Shown here: one piece after another, positions 57,132-64,000 of the stretch
How positions within the stretch are numbered: position 1 is the stretch's first letter
Layout of the letters: each line of letters begins with the position of its first letter
DNA from: Pseudomonadales bacterium
GTDB lineage: Bacteria > Pseudomonadota > Gammaproteobacteria > Pseudomonadales > Azotimanducaceae
Length of the DNA stretch: 64,000 nucleotides
Assembly (NCBI GenBank): GCA_028285415.1
Contig: JANQPF010000008.1
Coordinates: 124,001 to 188,000 of the forward strand
Direction of reading: 5' to 3'
Notes under the pieces: generated by a model
Databases searched by the model: none
Told to the model about the DNA's origin: nothing
Seen by the model: only the letters and a program-made list of their open reading frames with translations
Position numbers and translations under genes: made by a program

Positions 57132-58034
57132 TCAGCGGTTGGTGACGCCGTGGGGTACGTGGCCGGTGGCAACGTGATCGGCAGCACGCTCGCAATGGCC
57201 GGTCTGATCGTCGAAAAAGATGTCCGCCTCGAAGGCACGGAGGAACTCGGTTTTGTCCATGCCGCCAAGGAACAGCGACTCATCCAGACGGATGTCCCAT
57301 TCGCGGAGCGTGCGGATGACCCGCTCGTGTGCCGGTGCGCTGCGCGCGGTGACGAGCGCCGTCCGTATGGGACTTTCGCCTTCCGGAAACTCCTGCTGCA
57401 GGCGATGCAGCGCGCTCAAAAAGGCTTTGAACGGGCCACCGCCGAGCGGCTGCTGGGCTTTGCTGTCTTCCGAGGCGGCAAACGCTTCGAGTCCCTCGCT
57501 CTGAAAGATCTGCTCCGCCTCGTCCGAAAAGAGCACCGAATCGCCATCGAACGCAAGCTTCAGCTGGTCTCCCGCCTGATGTTTGTGGCCGCGAAAGCGA
57601 CCGAACACGGTCGCCGCCGCCACGTTCTGGTCCAGCGCCTGGGCAACGTCTTCGCCGTAGGTCGACAAAAAGAGGTCACAGTGAAAGGCATTGATGTAGC
57701 GATAAGGTGACTGCCCCCCGCAGAACGCGGCCCGGGTGATGTTGAGTTCGTACTCACGAATCGAGTTGAACACGCGCAGACCGGTGTCTGCAGAGTTACG
57801 GGAGAGCAGGATGACTTCTACTTTATGTTCGTTAGTTATCTTATTGATGTTTAATAATTTTTCGACGAGATGAAAGCCATCCCCCCGTTCCAGAACGGTG
57901 TCTTCCTGGGCGATCTGATAGCGCCGGTACGCTTCCAGGCCCTGGGTCTCGTAGATTTCGTTGGAGTCGCTGAGATCAAACAGCGCCGTGGAAGAAATGG
58001 CGACGGTCAGCGGGCGTCTGGGGTCTTCACTCAT
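57132..58034 (-). CDS. Cytosolic 5'-nucleotidase (NT5C1A-like family)
   Basis: 300 residues. It matches the 5-nucleotidase family: LTVAISSTALFDLSDSNEIYETQGLEAYRRYQ, EVILLSRNSADTGLRVFNSI, FCGGQSPYRYINAFHCDLFLS, KLAFDGDSVLFSDEAEQIFQ and DIFFDDQTGHCERAADHVATGHVPHGV. The DGDSVLFSDE block carries HAD-like acidic residues. It dephosphorylates nucleoside monophosphates. The start overlaps the downstream end of the DUF465 gene by 4 bases, so they are probably co-transcribed. It lies upstream of cysB on the same strand with a 103-base gap. Confidence 0.9.
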   Translation of the reverse strand: MSEDPRRPLTVAISSTALFDLSDSNEIYETQGLEAYRRYQIAQEDTVLERGDGFHLVEKLLNINKITNEHKVEVILLSRNSADTGLRVFNSIREYELNITRAAFCGGQSPYRYINAFHCDLFLSTYGEDVAQALDQNVAAATVFGRFRGHKHQAGDQLKLAFDGDSVLFSDEAEQIFQSEGLEAFAASEDSKAQQPLGGGPFKAFLSALHRLQQEFPEGESPIRTALVTARSAPAHERVIRTLREWDIRLDESLFLGGMDKTEFLRAFEADIFFDDQTGHCERAADHVATGHVPHGVTNR

Positions 58035-58243
58035 GCATCCAGATCCGGGATGAGCTCGCTCTCGAGCTTGTTGATCATGTCTTTGAGTTTGAGTTTGCGT
58101 CGCTTGAGACGCTGAATCCGCAGGCCATCGGAGTGATGGCTCTCGATAAGGTGGTTAATCACCACATCCAGGTCGCGATGTTCAACCCGGAGCTCGTCCA
58201 GCCAAACCTGTAATTCCGTCTGATCCAACTTCGCCTGGTGCAC
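58031..58243 (-). CDS. YdcH-like DUF465 protein
   Basis: 70 residues. Helical hairpin of the DUF465/YdcH family: LRVEHRDLDVVINHLIESHHSDGLRIQRLKRRKLKLKDMINKLESELIPDL, with the HRDLD start and the RLKRRKLKLKD core. Function unknown. It overlaps the 5'-nucleotidase gene by 4 bases. Confidence 0.85.
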   Translation of the reverse strand: MHQAKLDQTELQVWLDELRVEHRDLDVVINHLIESHHSDGLRIQRLKRRKLKLKDMINKLESELIPDLDA

Positions 58244-58293
58244 CTCGAAACCGTGGCATCATACGTGCTTCTCATGGTCGTGTAATCAGTGAT

Positions 58294-58578
58294 TTGAAGA
58301 TTCTGCTCTTTGTTGCGTTCCTCACCGCCATCCTGGTAGCGCTCAGACTCATGACCCGTCCGGCACCGCCCGGACCGCGGCGGCAGCCCGCGCGCCAGGA
58401 CATGAGCAGAGATGAGGCGCGGGCCATTCTCGGGCTGGAGGACGATGAGACGGACCCGCAGCACGTCATCGAGGCGCACCGGCGCCTGATGCAGAAAGTC
58501 CACCCCGACAAAGGCGGCTCAGCGCATCTGGCCCGTCAGCTCAACGAGGCCAAGCGCGTCCTTCTACAGAAGGAATGA
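58294..58578 (+). CDS. Membrane-anchored J-domain protein (TIM14/DjlA-like)
   Basis: 94 residues. One N-terminal membrane segment (about 3-20, ILLFVAFLTAILVALRLM), a short Pro/Arg linker and a C-terminal J domain (about 37-94) with MSRDEARAILGLEDDETD and the essential HPD at about 70-72 (MQKVHPDKGGSAHLARQLNEAKRVLL). It would recruit DnaK to the inner membrane. It starts at a TTG with no clear ribosome site, so the start is uncertain. It is divergent from the DUF465 gene. Confidence 0.85.
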   Translation: MKILLFVAFLTAILVALRLMTRPAPPGPRRQPARQDMSRDEARAILGLEDDETDPQHVIEAHRRLMQKVHPDKGGSAHLARQLNEAKRVLLQKE

Positions 58579-58643
58579 ATGTCAACCGTGCACCAGTCGC
58601 GCTGTGATACGGGTCACGGTGGCTGGCTGGCGTCTCGACTAGT

Positions 58644-59024
58644 ATGACGCTCATGTCGAATATTGCCCTCGCAGAGAGACGCAGCAGTCCGCGTTTTCCC
58701 TCGGACGGCTTATTGGTATCCGTACGCCGGAAAGGCCGTCTCGGACGCATCGAAGGCATGGCTCAAGATTTCAATCGGCACGGCGTTGCCCTGGTGATGG
58801 CCCAGAGCCTGCCGAAAGACACGACCGTCTACGTGTCCCTGTACAACGGCAGCCGCCGCGTCGACAACATCGTCGGCGTGGTGCACAACTGCACCCTGCT
58901 GGGAAAAGAATATCGTTGTGGTATCCAGTTCAGAACCTGTTCTGAGCTGCAGATGGATCAGGAGGCCACCGAGACCGACCTCGCCGCCATGGAAGCGCAC
59001 TTCAATGCAAGCCGTAAGGCTTGA
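58644..59024 (+). CDS. PilZ-domain protein
   Basis: 126 residues. c-di-GMP-binding PilZ pattern: RRSSPR (RxxxR at 13-17) then DFNRHGVAL, where the usual D/N-x-S-x-x-G has Asn in place of Ser (D42, N44, G47). A beta barrel follows (TTVYVSLYNGSRRVDNIVGVVHNCTLLGKEYRCGIQFR), and a C-terminal helix. It may be a c-di-GMP effector, but the altered second motif could weaken binding. ATG at 58644 or 58653; no strong ribosome site. A 21-bp tandem array lies just downstream. Confidence 0.85.
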   Translation: MTLMSNIALAERRSSPRFPSDGLLVSVRRKGRLGRIEGMAQDFNRHGVALVMAQSLPKDTTVYVSLYNGSRRVDNIVGVVHNCTLLGKEYRCGIQFRTCSELQMDQEATETDLAAMEAHFNASRKA

Positions 59025-59046
59025 GGCAGGGACCTATCTTTTTTTT

Positions 59047-59130
59047 AGTTGACGCGTAACGCGTCCGAGTTAACGCGTAGCGCGCCCGAGTTGACGCGTA
59101 GCGCGTCTGATTTGACCGCGTAACGCGGCT
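59047..59130. repeat. 21-bp tandem repeat array (4 units)
   Basis: Four contiguous 21-base units starting 59047, 59068, 59089 and 59110, of the type AGTTGACGCGTAGCGCGTCYG, built around ACGCGT. The last unit diverges and reaches the 3' edge of the TerB-like gene on the minus strand. It lies between the convergent PilZ and TerB-like genes. The pattern has no spacers, so it is not a CRISPR. Confidence 0.85.
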
Positions 59131-59529
59131 TCAGCCATCCATGAGGCCTTGCGCCTCACTCTCGAGCGCGGTCAGGCGCCGCACCCAGTTGTCCATCAGC
59201 AGAAACTCTTCATCGCTCACGGCAAACGTATTGCTGATCTCCTTGAGCAGACATTCCTCTTCGATTTCAAAAGCGCCGTCGGCGTAGCTCAGCTTCAGGA
59301 GGTTGAGCAGTGCCACCACCCGGGCGCGGCGGGAGTCGAAAATCTCCGCAATACCGTCGAGCTCGAGGTATTCCAGCTCCTCATCGCCACCCTGCAGCTC
59401 CATCTCCCGCTGAAATTCCGCCAGCATCCCTTCTTCGTTGGGATCGAGCAGACCGTCAGACACGACCACGTTGTGCGCGAGTCGCAACAGCGCCTGGCGC
59501 TGATCGTCAGAGAGCGAGGAGAGCCACAC
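59131..59529 (-). CDS. TerB-like (tellurite-resistance/DjlA N-domain-like) helical protein
   Basis: 132 residues from the GTG at 59529, chosen because it lies 1 base after the stop of the small upstream gene; a longer frame would overlap that gene. All-helical TerB pattern: SDDQRQALLRLAHNVVVSDGLLDPNEEGMLAEFQREM, then RRARVVALLNLLKLSYADGAFEIEEECLLKEISNTFAVSDEEFLLMDNWVRRL. Acidic loops at SDGLLDPNEE and ADGAFEIEE could bind metal. The role is unknown; the context suggests it works with the small membrane protein. Confidence 0.78.
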   Translation of the reverse strand: MWLSSLSDDQRQALLRLAHNVVVSDGLLDPNEEGMLAEFQREMELQGGDEELEYLELDGIAEIFDSRRARVVALLNLLKLSYADGAFEIEEECLLKEISNTFAVSDEEFLLMDNWVRRLTALESEAQGLMDG

Positions 59530-59530
59530 G

Positions 59531-59677
59531 TCAGCCGGCCAGCATCGGCTCGATGAACTTCGTCCATGACGCTTCGCCAAAGCTGGCGAGCATGATGATT
59601 ACGCACAGCCAGCCGACGCCGAGCATGGCTTTCATCACGATGTTCTGGTCAAAGAAGTCCTCAATGAGGTGCCACAT
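59531..59677 (-). CDS. Small membrane protein, 48 residues
   Basis: An unrecognised short gene: ATG at 59677, TGA at 59533. The product begins MWHLIEDFFDQNIVMKAMLG, has one hydrophobic helix (about 17-33, AMLGVGWLCVIIMLASF) and ends WTKFIEPMLAG. The stop is 1 base before the GTG of the TerB-like gene, giving likely translational coupling. Weak ribosome site (GGAA about 9 bases upstream). It may anchor or regulate the TerB-like partner at the membrane. Confidence 0.6.
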   Translation of the reverse strand: MWHLIEDFFDQNIVMKAMLGVGWLCVIIMLASFGEASWTKFIEPMLAG

Positions 59678-59747
59678 GTGGGTATTCCGATTTTGCCTTA
59701 ACAACAGCCTATTTTAGCCTGTGAGCAGGCATTTGGCATAGGGCCCA

Positions 59748-59843
59748 GCGCCGCTAGCTCACAAAAAGCGCCGCAGGCTTATAAAAAGACCGCTAGCTCA
59801 CAAAAGCGCCGCAGGCTTACAAAAGTGCCGCGGGCTCACAAAA
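59748..59843. repeat. 19-20-bp tandem repeat array (5 units)
   Basis: Five contiguous units beginning at 59748, 59768, 59788, 59806 and 59825, of the type GCGCCGCAGGCTTACAAAA with variants (one short unit of 18). The last unit overlaps the stop codon of rimO and continues 5 bases into its coding end. On the minus strand each unit reads TTTTGTGAGC or TTTTGTAAGC, so each carries a stop codon. Array sequence is unrelated to the 21-bp array 0.6 kb away. Confidence 0.85.
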
Positions 59844-61170
59844 GATTGAGGTTATCACCCACGACGCTGCCGTAAAGGTCGTGATCGTCGTGTCGCTCTA
59901 CCCTGACCCAGGCAAACTCACCCACCGGAGCGGCGGTGTCGTCCAGGTGCACAACGCCGTCGATCTCCGGCGCGTCGAACATGGTGCGCGCAATGCCGGG
60001 CTCGTCGACGAGCACGCGCAGCGTCTGCCCGACTCGCCGGGTCAACTTTTGCGCGCTGATGCCGGCCTGCAGTTCGTAGACCGCTTCCTGCCGGTCCAAC
60101 TTGTCGCGTTCGTCCACATGCCCGGACAGCGCGTTGGCTGGTGCGCCGTCGACGCTGGAATAGGTGAAGCAGCCCACCCGTTCCAGCTGGGCAGCCTCAA
60201 GAAAATCGAGGAGCGCGCCAACGTCGTCTTCGGTTTCCCCGGGGAAGCCCACGATGAAGGTGCTGCGAATGGCAATGTCCGGGCAGAGTTCCCGCCATCT
60301 GGCAATACGCTCGAGGGTTTTCTCCGCAGCCGCCGGCCGACGCATGGCTTTCAAGATCGACGGCGAAGCGTGCTGCAGCGGGATGTCCAGATACGGCAGA
60401 ATTTTGCCGTCTGCCATCAAAGGTATCAGACCATCGACGCTCGGATAGGGGTAGACATAGTGCAGCCGCACCCAGGCATCGAGACCGCCCAGATGCTCAC
60501 ACAGGTGGTTCAGCCGCGTCGGGATGTCTGCCCCGTTCCAGCGTTTGGCGGCGTATCTGAGATCAACGCCGTACGCACTCAAATCCTGGGCAATGACCAT
60601 GATCTCCCGCGCGCCGTCCTCGACCAGCAGCTCAGCTTCCGCCAGGACGTCGTCTATGCCCCTGGAGCGCAGCGGTCCGCGCATGTGCGGAATGATGCAG
60701 AAACTGCAGTCATGGTTGCAGCCTTCCGAGATTTTCAGATAGGCATAATGCTGCGGCGTGAGACGGACGCGTGCTTCACCGCTCAACGCCGGTGACAGAG
60801 CGGGTGACGGCATCGGCTCAAAGTGGCCCACCATCGCACCGACCGCCTGCATCACCGGCGCCACCTCCGCGGGGCCGCTGACATGCTTGAGCTCAGGATA
60901 GCGACGTTTCAGATCAGCCGCATCCGCACCCATGCAGCCGGTCACGATGACTTCCTGATGCGCCTCCAGCGCGCCTTCGATGGCGTCATAACTCTCCGCC
61001 TTGGCGCTGTCGATGAAACCGCAGGTATTGATAACCACCACGTCCGCAGACACGTCACCGGCAACCACCTCGTAGCCGGAATCTACGAGTTCCGTGACGA
61101 TGTGTTCCGAATCAACGAGAGCTTTCGGGCAGCCGAGACTCACGAAGCTGACTTTCTTTTCTGTCGTCAT
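59836..61170 (-). CDS. rimO: Ribosomal protein S12 methylthiotransferase RimO
   Basis: 444 residues. Radical SAM enzyme that methylthiolates Asp88 (enteric numbering) of S12. N-terminal MTTase domain with three cysteines (SLGCPKALVDSE, INTCGFIDSAKAESYD, VTGCMGAD). Radical SAM triad in SEGCNHDCSFCIIPHMRGPLRSR. A C-terminal TRAM domain (LRVLVDEPGIARTMFDAPEIDGVVHLDDT) is present. The final codons coincide with a tandem repeat, so the C-terminus (NLNLL) may have been changed by repeat growth. Confidence 0.96.
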   Translation of the reverse strand: MTTEKKVSFVSLGCPKALVDSEHIVTELVDSGYEVVAGDVSADVVVINTCGFIDSAKAESYDAIEGALEAHQEVIVTGCMGADAADLKRRYPELKHVSGPAEVAPVMQAVGAMVGHFEPMPSPALSPALSGEARVRLTPQHYAYLKISEGCNHDCSFCIIPHMRGPLRSRGIDDVLAEAELLVEDGAREIMVIAQDLSAYGVDLRYAAKRWNGADIPTRLNHLCEHLGGLDAWVRLHYVYPYPSVDGLIPLMADGKILPYLDIPLQHASPSILKAMRRPAAAEKTLERIARWRELCPDIAIRSTFIVGFPGETEDDVGALLDFLEAAQLERVGCFTYSSVDGAPANALSGHVDERDKLDRQEAVYELQAGISAQKLTRRVGQTLRVLVDEPGIARTMFDAPEIDGVVHLDDTAAPVGEFAWVRVERHDDHDLYGSVVGDNLNLL

Positions 61171-61276
61171 CCTGATGTTTGAAGCGGTGAATGCATTGAT
61201 CGGCGGCGAGTTTAGCGTTCACCTGATGAGGACACTAGCCCGGGTTCCGTGTGTCCGCAGGATGAGTTCCGCTACA

Positions 61277-63859
61277 ATGCCCGGCGTGCCCAATGCCTTT
61301 GTCACATTCAGCGACACCCTGCTCGATCTAAGCCTCAGCCACTGCCTGCTGACGCCCAACGAACGTCTGGCCAGGGAATACCAGATTGCCCATGCCACCG
61401 CGCAGCACAACGCGGGACGAGAGGCGTGGCCAACGCTGACCTGCATGAGCCTGGGCCGATATCTGCTGTCCGAATACAGCCGTCTACAGGACCTCAACCT
61501 TCAGTGCCCTCGACTGCTGACGCGCCATGAGCTCATTGGCCTGGCGCAGGGGTCAGCGCCGGCAGAATCGAGCGCCTTGATCGACACCTTCCTGCAGGCC
61601 TGGGAAACCGTCGCGCGCTACGAAGTCGATCTGAACGACCCCGGATTTTCGCACCCGCGCGGTCATCTCTTTCGCCAGTGGCACGGCGCTGTCAGCCGCG
61701 AACTCGAGCAACGGACCGGACAGGACAGCCAGGGGATAGTGGTCGAAGAGCAGATTGGCAGTCTCCTCGCCGAAAGCGAACTGGCGCCGCGCCTGCCGCT
61801 TGTCCTCATCGATTTCGACGTCATCACGCCCGCGGAAAGTCGCTACCTCGAGCAAGTGGCGTCACGTACCGACGTGTTGCGCTACGACTCGCTGAGCGAC
61901 GCGCTTCACGGTCTGCTTGAAGCGCAGCCGTCAACGTCGGCCGCCAGCCGCCTTGCAGAGCCGAAGATCTCGAGCGCCGAAGACCTGCGCCGCGAAGTGG
62001 CAGCCGCCGCCGCCTGGGCACGCGAGCACAAGCTCACGCATCCTGAAGCTACAATCGGGATAGTCGTTCCTACTCTGGCGCAGGACTACGAGCTGGTTCT
62101 GCGGCAGGTTGGTGCCGTTCTGGATCCACACCAGGGCAGCAGAAGCCCCAGTTTCGACATCGCCGCCGGTACGCGGCTTGCGGAACAGGCAATCTGGCAG
62201 CATGCGCGATATCTGCTCGCCTGCGCTACCGCGGAATTCGACGCGGACGATCTCACCCGGATCGCCGACTCACCGTTCCTTGGTCTGTCTTATCTCAGCG
62301 ACGTGTGTGCATCCTGGCCCCGGCGCCTGCGTAAGACCGTGCGCCTCGAGCACCTGCAGGCCTGGGTTCGAAACGATCACTTCGACGCGCTGCTGGCAGA
62401 GATCGCCACGCTGCCGCGGCACGCGAGCGTCGCGACATGGAGCAGGCACGTTCTCCAGATCCTCACCGCCGCGGGCTGGCCACAGCAGCAGGCACTCGGT
62501 TCCATGCAGTTTCAGGCGCTGAAGACCATTGAAACGCTGCTCAGCCAGTTCCAGGCAGACCCCGATGAGCGGCGCATTGACGTGGCGCAGGCGCTACAGC
62601 GACTGGACCTGCGCCTCGGCGCTCAGGTATTTGCGCCCGAGCGTCCCCACGCGGACATACAGGTTCTCGGCATGCTCGAAACGACTGGCCTCTCGTTCGA
62701 TGCGTTGTGGGTGTGCGGTCTCGATGAAGGCAGCTTTCCAGCAAAAAATCTGGCAAACCCCTTTGTGCCTCGCAGCGTCGCGCAGAAATATGGCGTTCCG
62801 CGCAGCTCCCAGCAGGAGGAGCTGGTCTTCGCGAGAACGCTCCTCGAGCGCTGGCGCCGCGCCTGCCGGGACGGCGTCGTTCACTTCAGCTACAGCAGTC
62901 GCGGCGAGGACAGTGAACAGCTGGTCAGTCCACTGCTACGCGAGTGGTCCGACGGGATCGATATTGCACCGGACGCCCCTCACCCGTTTGCCAGACGCGG
63001 CGATGCCGTGCTGGACGGACTTTTCGATCACACCGGACCGCCGGCAAAAACCGAAGGCATGAGCGGCGGTACCGCCCTCCTTTCAGCTCAGGCGGCATGT
63101 CCGTTCAAAGCGTTTGCCGAGTTTCGCTTGAAGCTGCGCGATCCCGTGAAGCCCGGCAATTTTCCCGACGCCATGCTGCGCGGCACGCTGCTTCACGACG
63201 CCATGTTCCATCTGGTCCGGGAGAACGACAACCTGCCAGCGTTGCAGCAATTGACGAGGGATGACGTAGAACGCTTGGCCGCCGACGCGGTTGATCGCCT
63301 GAACCTGCCGCTTGCCGCGGATTTCATTCCCTACGAGGTCGAGCGGTTGACCAGCCTGCTGCTCGATTGGCTGCTCCTCGAGCAGGCCCGTGAACCGTTC
63401 TCCGTCATCGCTCTGGAGGAAACGTACGAGCTCGAACTCGGCGGCTTACGCCTGCGCGTACGGATCGACAGAATGGACAGCGTCGACGGTCATGATCTTG
63501 TCATCGATTACAAGACTGGCAACGTCACGCTCCGTGGCCTGACCGAACGACCGCTTCGGGATGCACAACTACCCGCGTACAGTCTGATCCACGATGCGAT
63601 CGAAGGGGTCTACTACGCGCAGGTGCGAACCGATACCGCGAGCCTTCACGGCGCAGCGCGGGCAGCGGCACGGATTGAAGGCGCAAGACTTGCTGATCTT
63701 ACCCACGACTGGGACGAACAGCGCAACGCCTGGCGGCGCGACCTGACGTCTCTCGCGCGAGACTTCGTACAGGGCAGCGCACAAGTCGCTCCACGTGACG
63801 GCGCTTGTGAATACTGTCATCTCCAAAGCCTTTGCCGGATCGGCGAACACGATGGCTGA
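61277..63859 (+). CDS. AddB-like PD-(D/E)XK nuclease / putative DNA repair protein
   Basis: About 860 residues from the ATG at 61277 (AGGATGAG about 10 bases upstream; an ATG at 61262 or GTG at 61286 are alternatives). N-terminal inactive helicase-like region (TLLDLSLSHCLLTPNERLAREYQIAH, AWPTLTCMSLGRYLLSEYSRL) and ETTGLSFDALWVCGLDEGSFPA. A C-terminal RecB-type nuclease (RVRIDRMDSVDGHDLVIDYKTGN) ends with a Cys-containing CEYCHLQSLCRIGEHDG. This is the pattern of the AddB-like protein that pairs with an AddA-like helicase-nuclease for double-strand-break resection. The next gene overlaps by 8 bases. Confidence 0.88.
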   Translation: MPGVPNAFVTFSDTLLDLSLSHCLLTPNERLAREYQIAHATAQHNAGREAWPTLTCMSLGRYLLSEYSRLQDLNLQCPRLLTRHELIGLAQGSAPAESSALIDTFLQAWETVARYEVDLNDPGFSHPRGHLFRQWHGAVSRELEQRTGQDSQGIVVEEQIGSLLAESELAPRLPLVLIDFDVITPAESRYLEQVASRTDVLRYDSLSDALHGLLEAQPSTSAASRLAEPKISSAEDLRREVAAAAAWAREHKLTHPEATIGIVVPTLAQDYELVLRQVGAVLDPHQGSRSPSFDIAAGTRLAEQAIWQHARYLLACATAEFDADDLTRIADSPFLGLSYLSDVCASWPRRLRKTVRLEHLQAWVRNDHFDALLAEIATLPRHASVATWSRHVLQILTAAGWPQQQALGSMQFQALKTIETLLSQFQADPDERRIDVAQALQRLDLRLGAQVFAPERPHADIQVLGMLETTGLSFDALWVCGLDEGSFPAKNLANPFVPRSVAQKYGVPRSSQQEELVFARTLLERWRRACRDGVVHFSYSSRGEDSEQLVSPLLREWSDGIDIAPDAPHPFARRGDAVLDGLFDHTGPPAKTEGMSGGTALLSAQAACPFKAFAEFRLKLRDPVKPGNFPDAMLRGTLLHDAMFHLVRENDNLPALQQLTRDDVERLAADAVDRLNLPLAADFIPYEVERLTSLLLDWLLLEQAREPFSVIALEETYELELGGLRLRVRIDRMDSVDGHDLVIDYKTGNVTLRGLTERPLRDAQLPAYSLIHDAIEGVYYAQVRTDTASLHGAARAAARIEGARLADLTHDWDEQRNAWRRDLTSLARDFVQGSAQVAPRDGACEYCHLQSLCRIGEHDG

Positions 63860-64000
63860 GCGGGAAATCCCGGACGCCGCGCAACGTCAGCGCGCATTGG
63901 ATACGGCAACGTCGTTTATCGTGCAAGCACCGGCAGGTTCCGGAAAGACCACGCTCCTGGCACGGCGCTTCGTCAGCCTCCTCGGCATCGTCGAGCGTCC
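63852..64000 (+). CDS. AddA/UvrD-like helicase-nuclease, N-terminal part (continues past window)
   Basis: 49 codons visible. It begins MAEREIPDAAQRQRALDTAT and has a Walker A SFIVQAPAGSGKTTLLARRFV of the superfamily-1 UvrD/AddA type. It overlaps the AddB-like gene by 8 bases, so the two proteins are translationally coupled subunits of one complex. The remainder lies beyond the window. Confidence 0.85.
   Translation, partial: MAEREIPDAAQRQRALDTATSFIVQAPAGSGKTTLLARRFVSLLGIVER

Noticed and set aside
59047-59843. Repeat arrays considered as CRISPR
   Set aside because: Units are contiguous with no unique spacers and no cas genes nearby.

Overview
The window is a stretch of GC-rich chromosome from a gammaproteobacterium. 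Supporting this are a ThrH-type phosphatase, a PA4642-family protein, a CspD-ClpS-ClpA / InfA-Aat cluster, a TusBCDE relay, an ImuA-ImuB-DnaE2 mutasome and TonB receptors whose TonB box reads EEVVVTGSRI. The mix of gene families fits a marine or soil lineage outside the enterics. No rRNA or phylogenetic marker allows a closer placement, so that part is inference. Most of the window is housekeeping sequence. The accessory-looking parts are about 21.7-25.5 kb and 30.9-35.7 kb.

Layout. 1-3.5 kb: two related TonB-dependent receptors tail to tail. 3.7-6.0 kb: a secreted hypothetical protein, pyrB and an AP2-like protein. 6.0-9.8 kb: etfBA and, divergently, ETF-ubiquinone oxidoreductase, with a perfect palindrome upstream of etfB. 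9.8-13.6 kb: DUF1285 protein, lipoprotein, moaA and murF. Between moaA and murF, on the opposite strand, lies a convincing unannotated small RNA with its own promoter and terminator. 13.7-21.7 kb: sppA, an AGCS symporter with a large soluble insertion, gor, a ThDP enzyme and ugd.

21.9-25.2 kb: a three-gene island on the minus strand (HTH regulator, single-pass membrane protein, Cys-cluster protein) with no recognised function, then about 880 bases of AT-richer sequence without a convincing gene. 25.1-30.9 kb: an SOS mutagenesis operon, imuA-imuB-dnaE2, preceded by two LexA-type boxes that are exact inverted copies of each other. Its ImuA carries an extra N-terminal arm with a clamp-binding-like motif and coding tandem repeats. 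30.9-35.4 kb: an XrtA/PEP-CTERM-type ATPase and tyrosine autokinase, a UDP-uronate epimerase and galE, which look like part of an exopolysaccharide locus. 35.6 kb: tRNA-Ser(UGA) and a strong bidirectional terminator.

36.1-44.7 kb: tusDCB-tusE, cysG, serS, crcB, rarA, lolA and ftsK. 44.9-50.4 kb: PA4642-family protein, aat, bpt and infA, facing clpA and clpS, with cspD beyond. Together these form a bacterial N-degron pathway. 50.4-51.7 kb: moaCDE. 51.8-58.6 kb: mnmA, purB, a GNAT fusion, thrH, cysB, a 5'-nucleotidase, a DUF465 protein and a membrane J-protein. 58.6-64.0 kb: a PilZ protein, a TerB-like protein with an overlooked 48-residue membrane protein just upstream, rimO, an AddB-like nuclease and the start of an AddA-like helicase. 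Two unrelated short tandem arrays bracket the TerB pair.

Functional links. CysG, TusBCDE, MnmA and CysB all serve sulfur metabolism or tRNA thiolation. MoaA is separated from MoaCDE by 39 kb. Ugd, the uronate epimerase and GalE would supply UDP-GlcA, UDP-GalA and UDP-Gal for a surface polymer.
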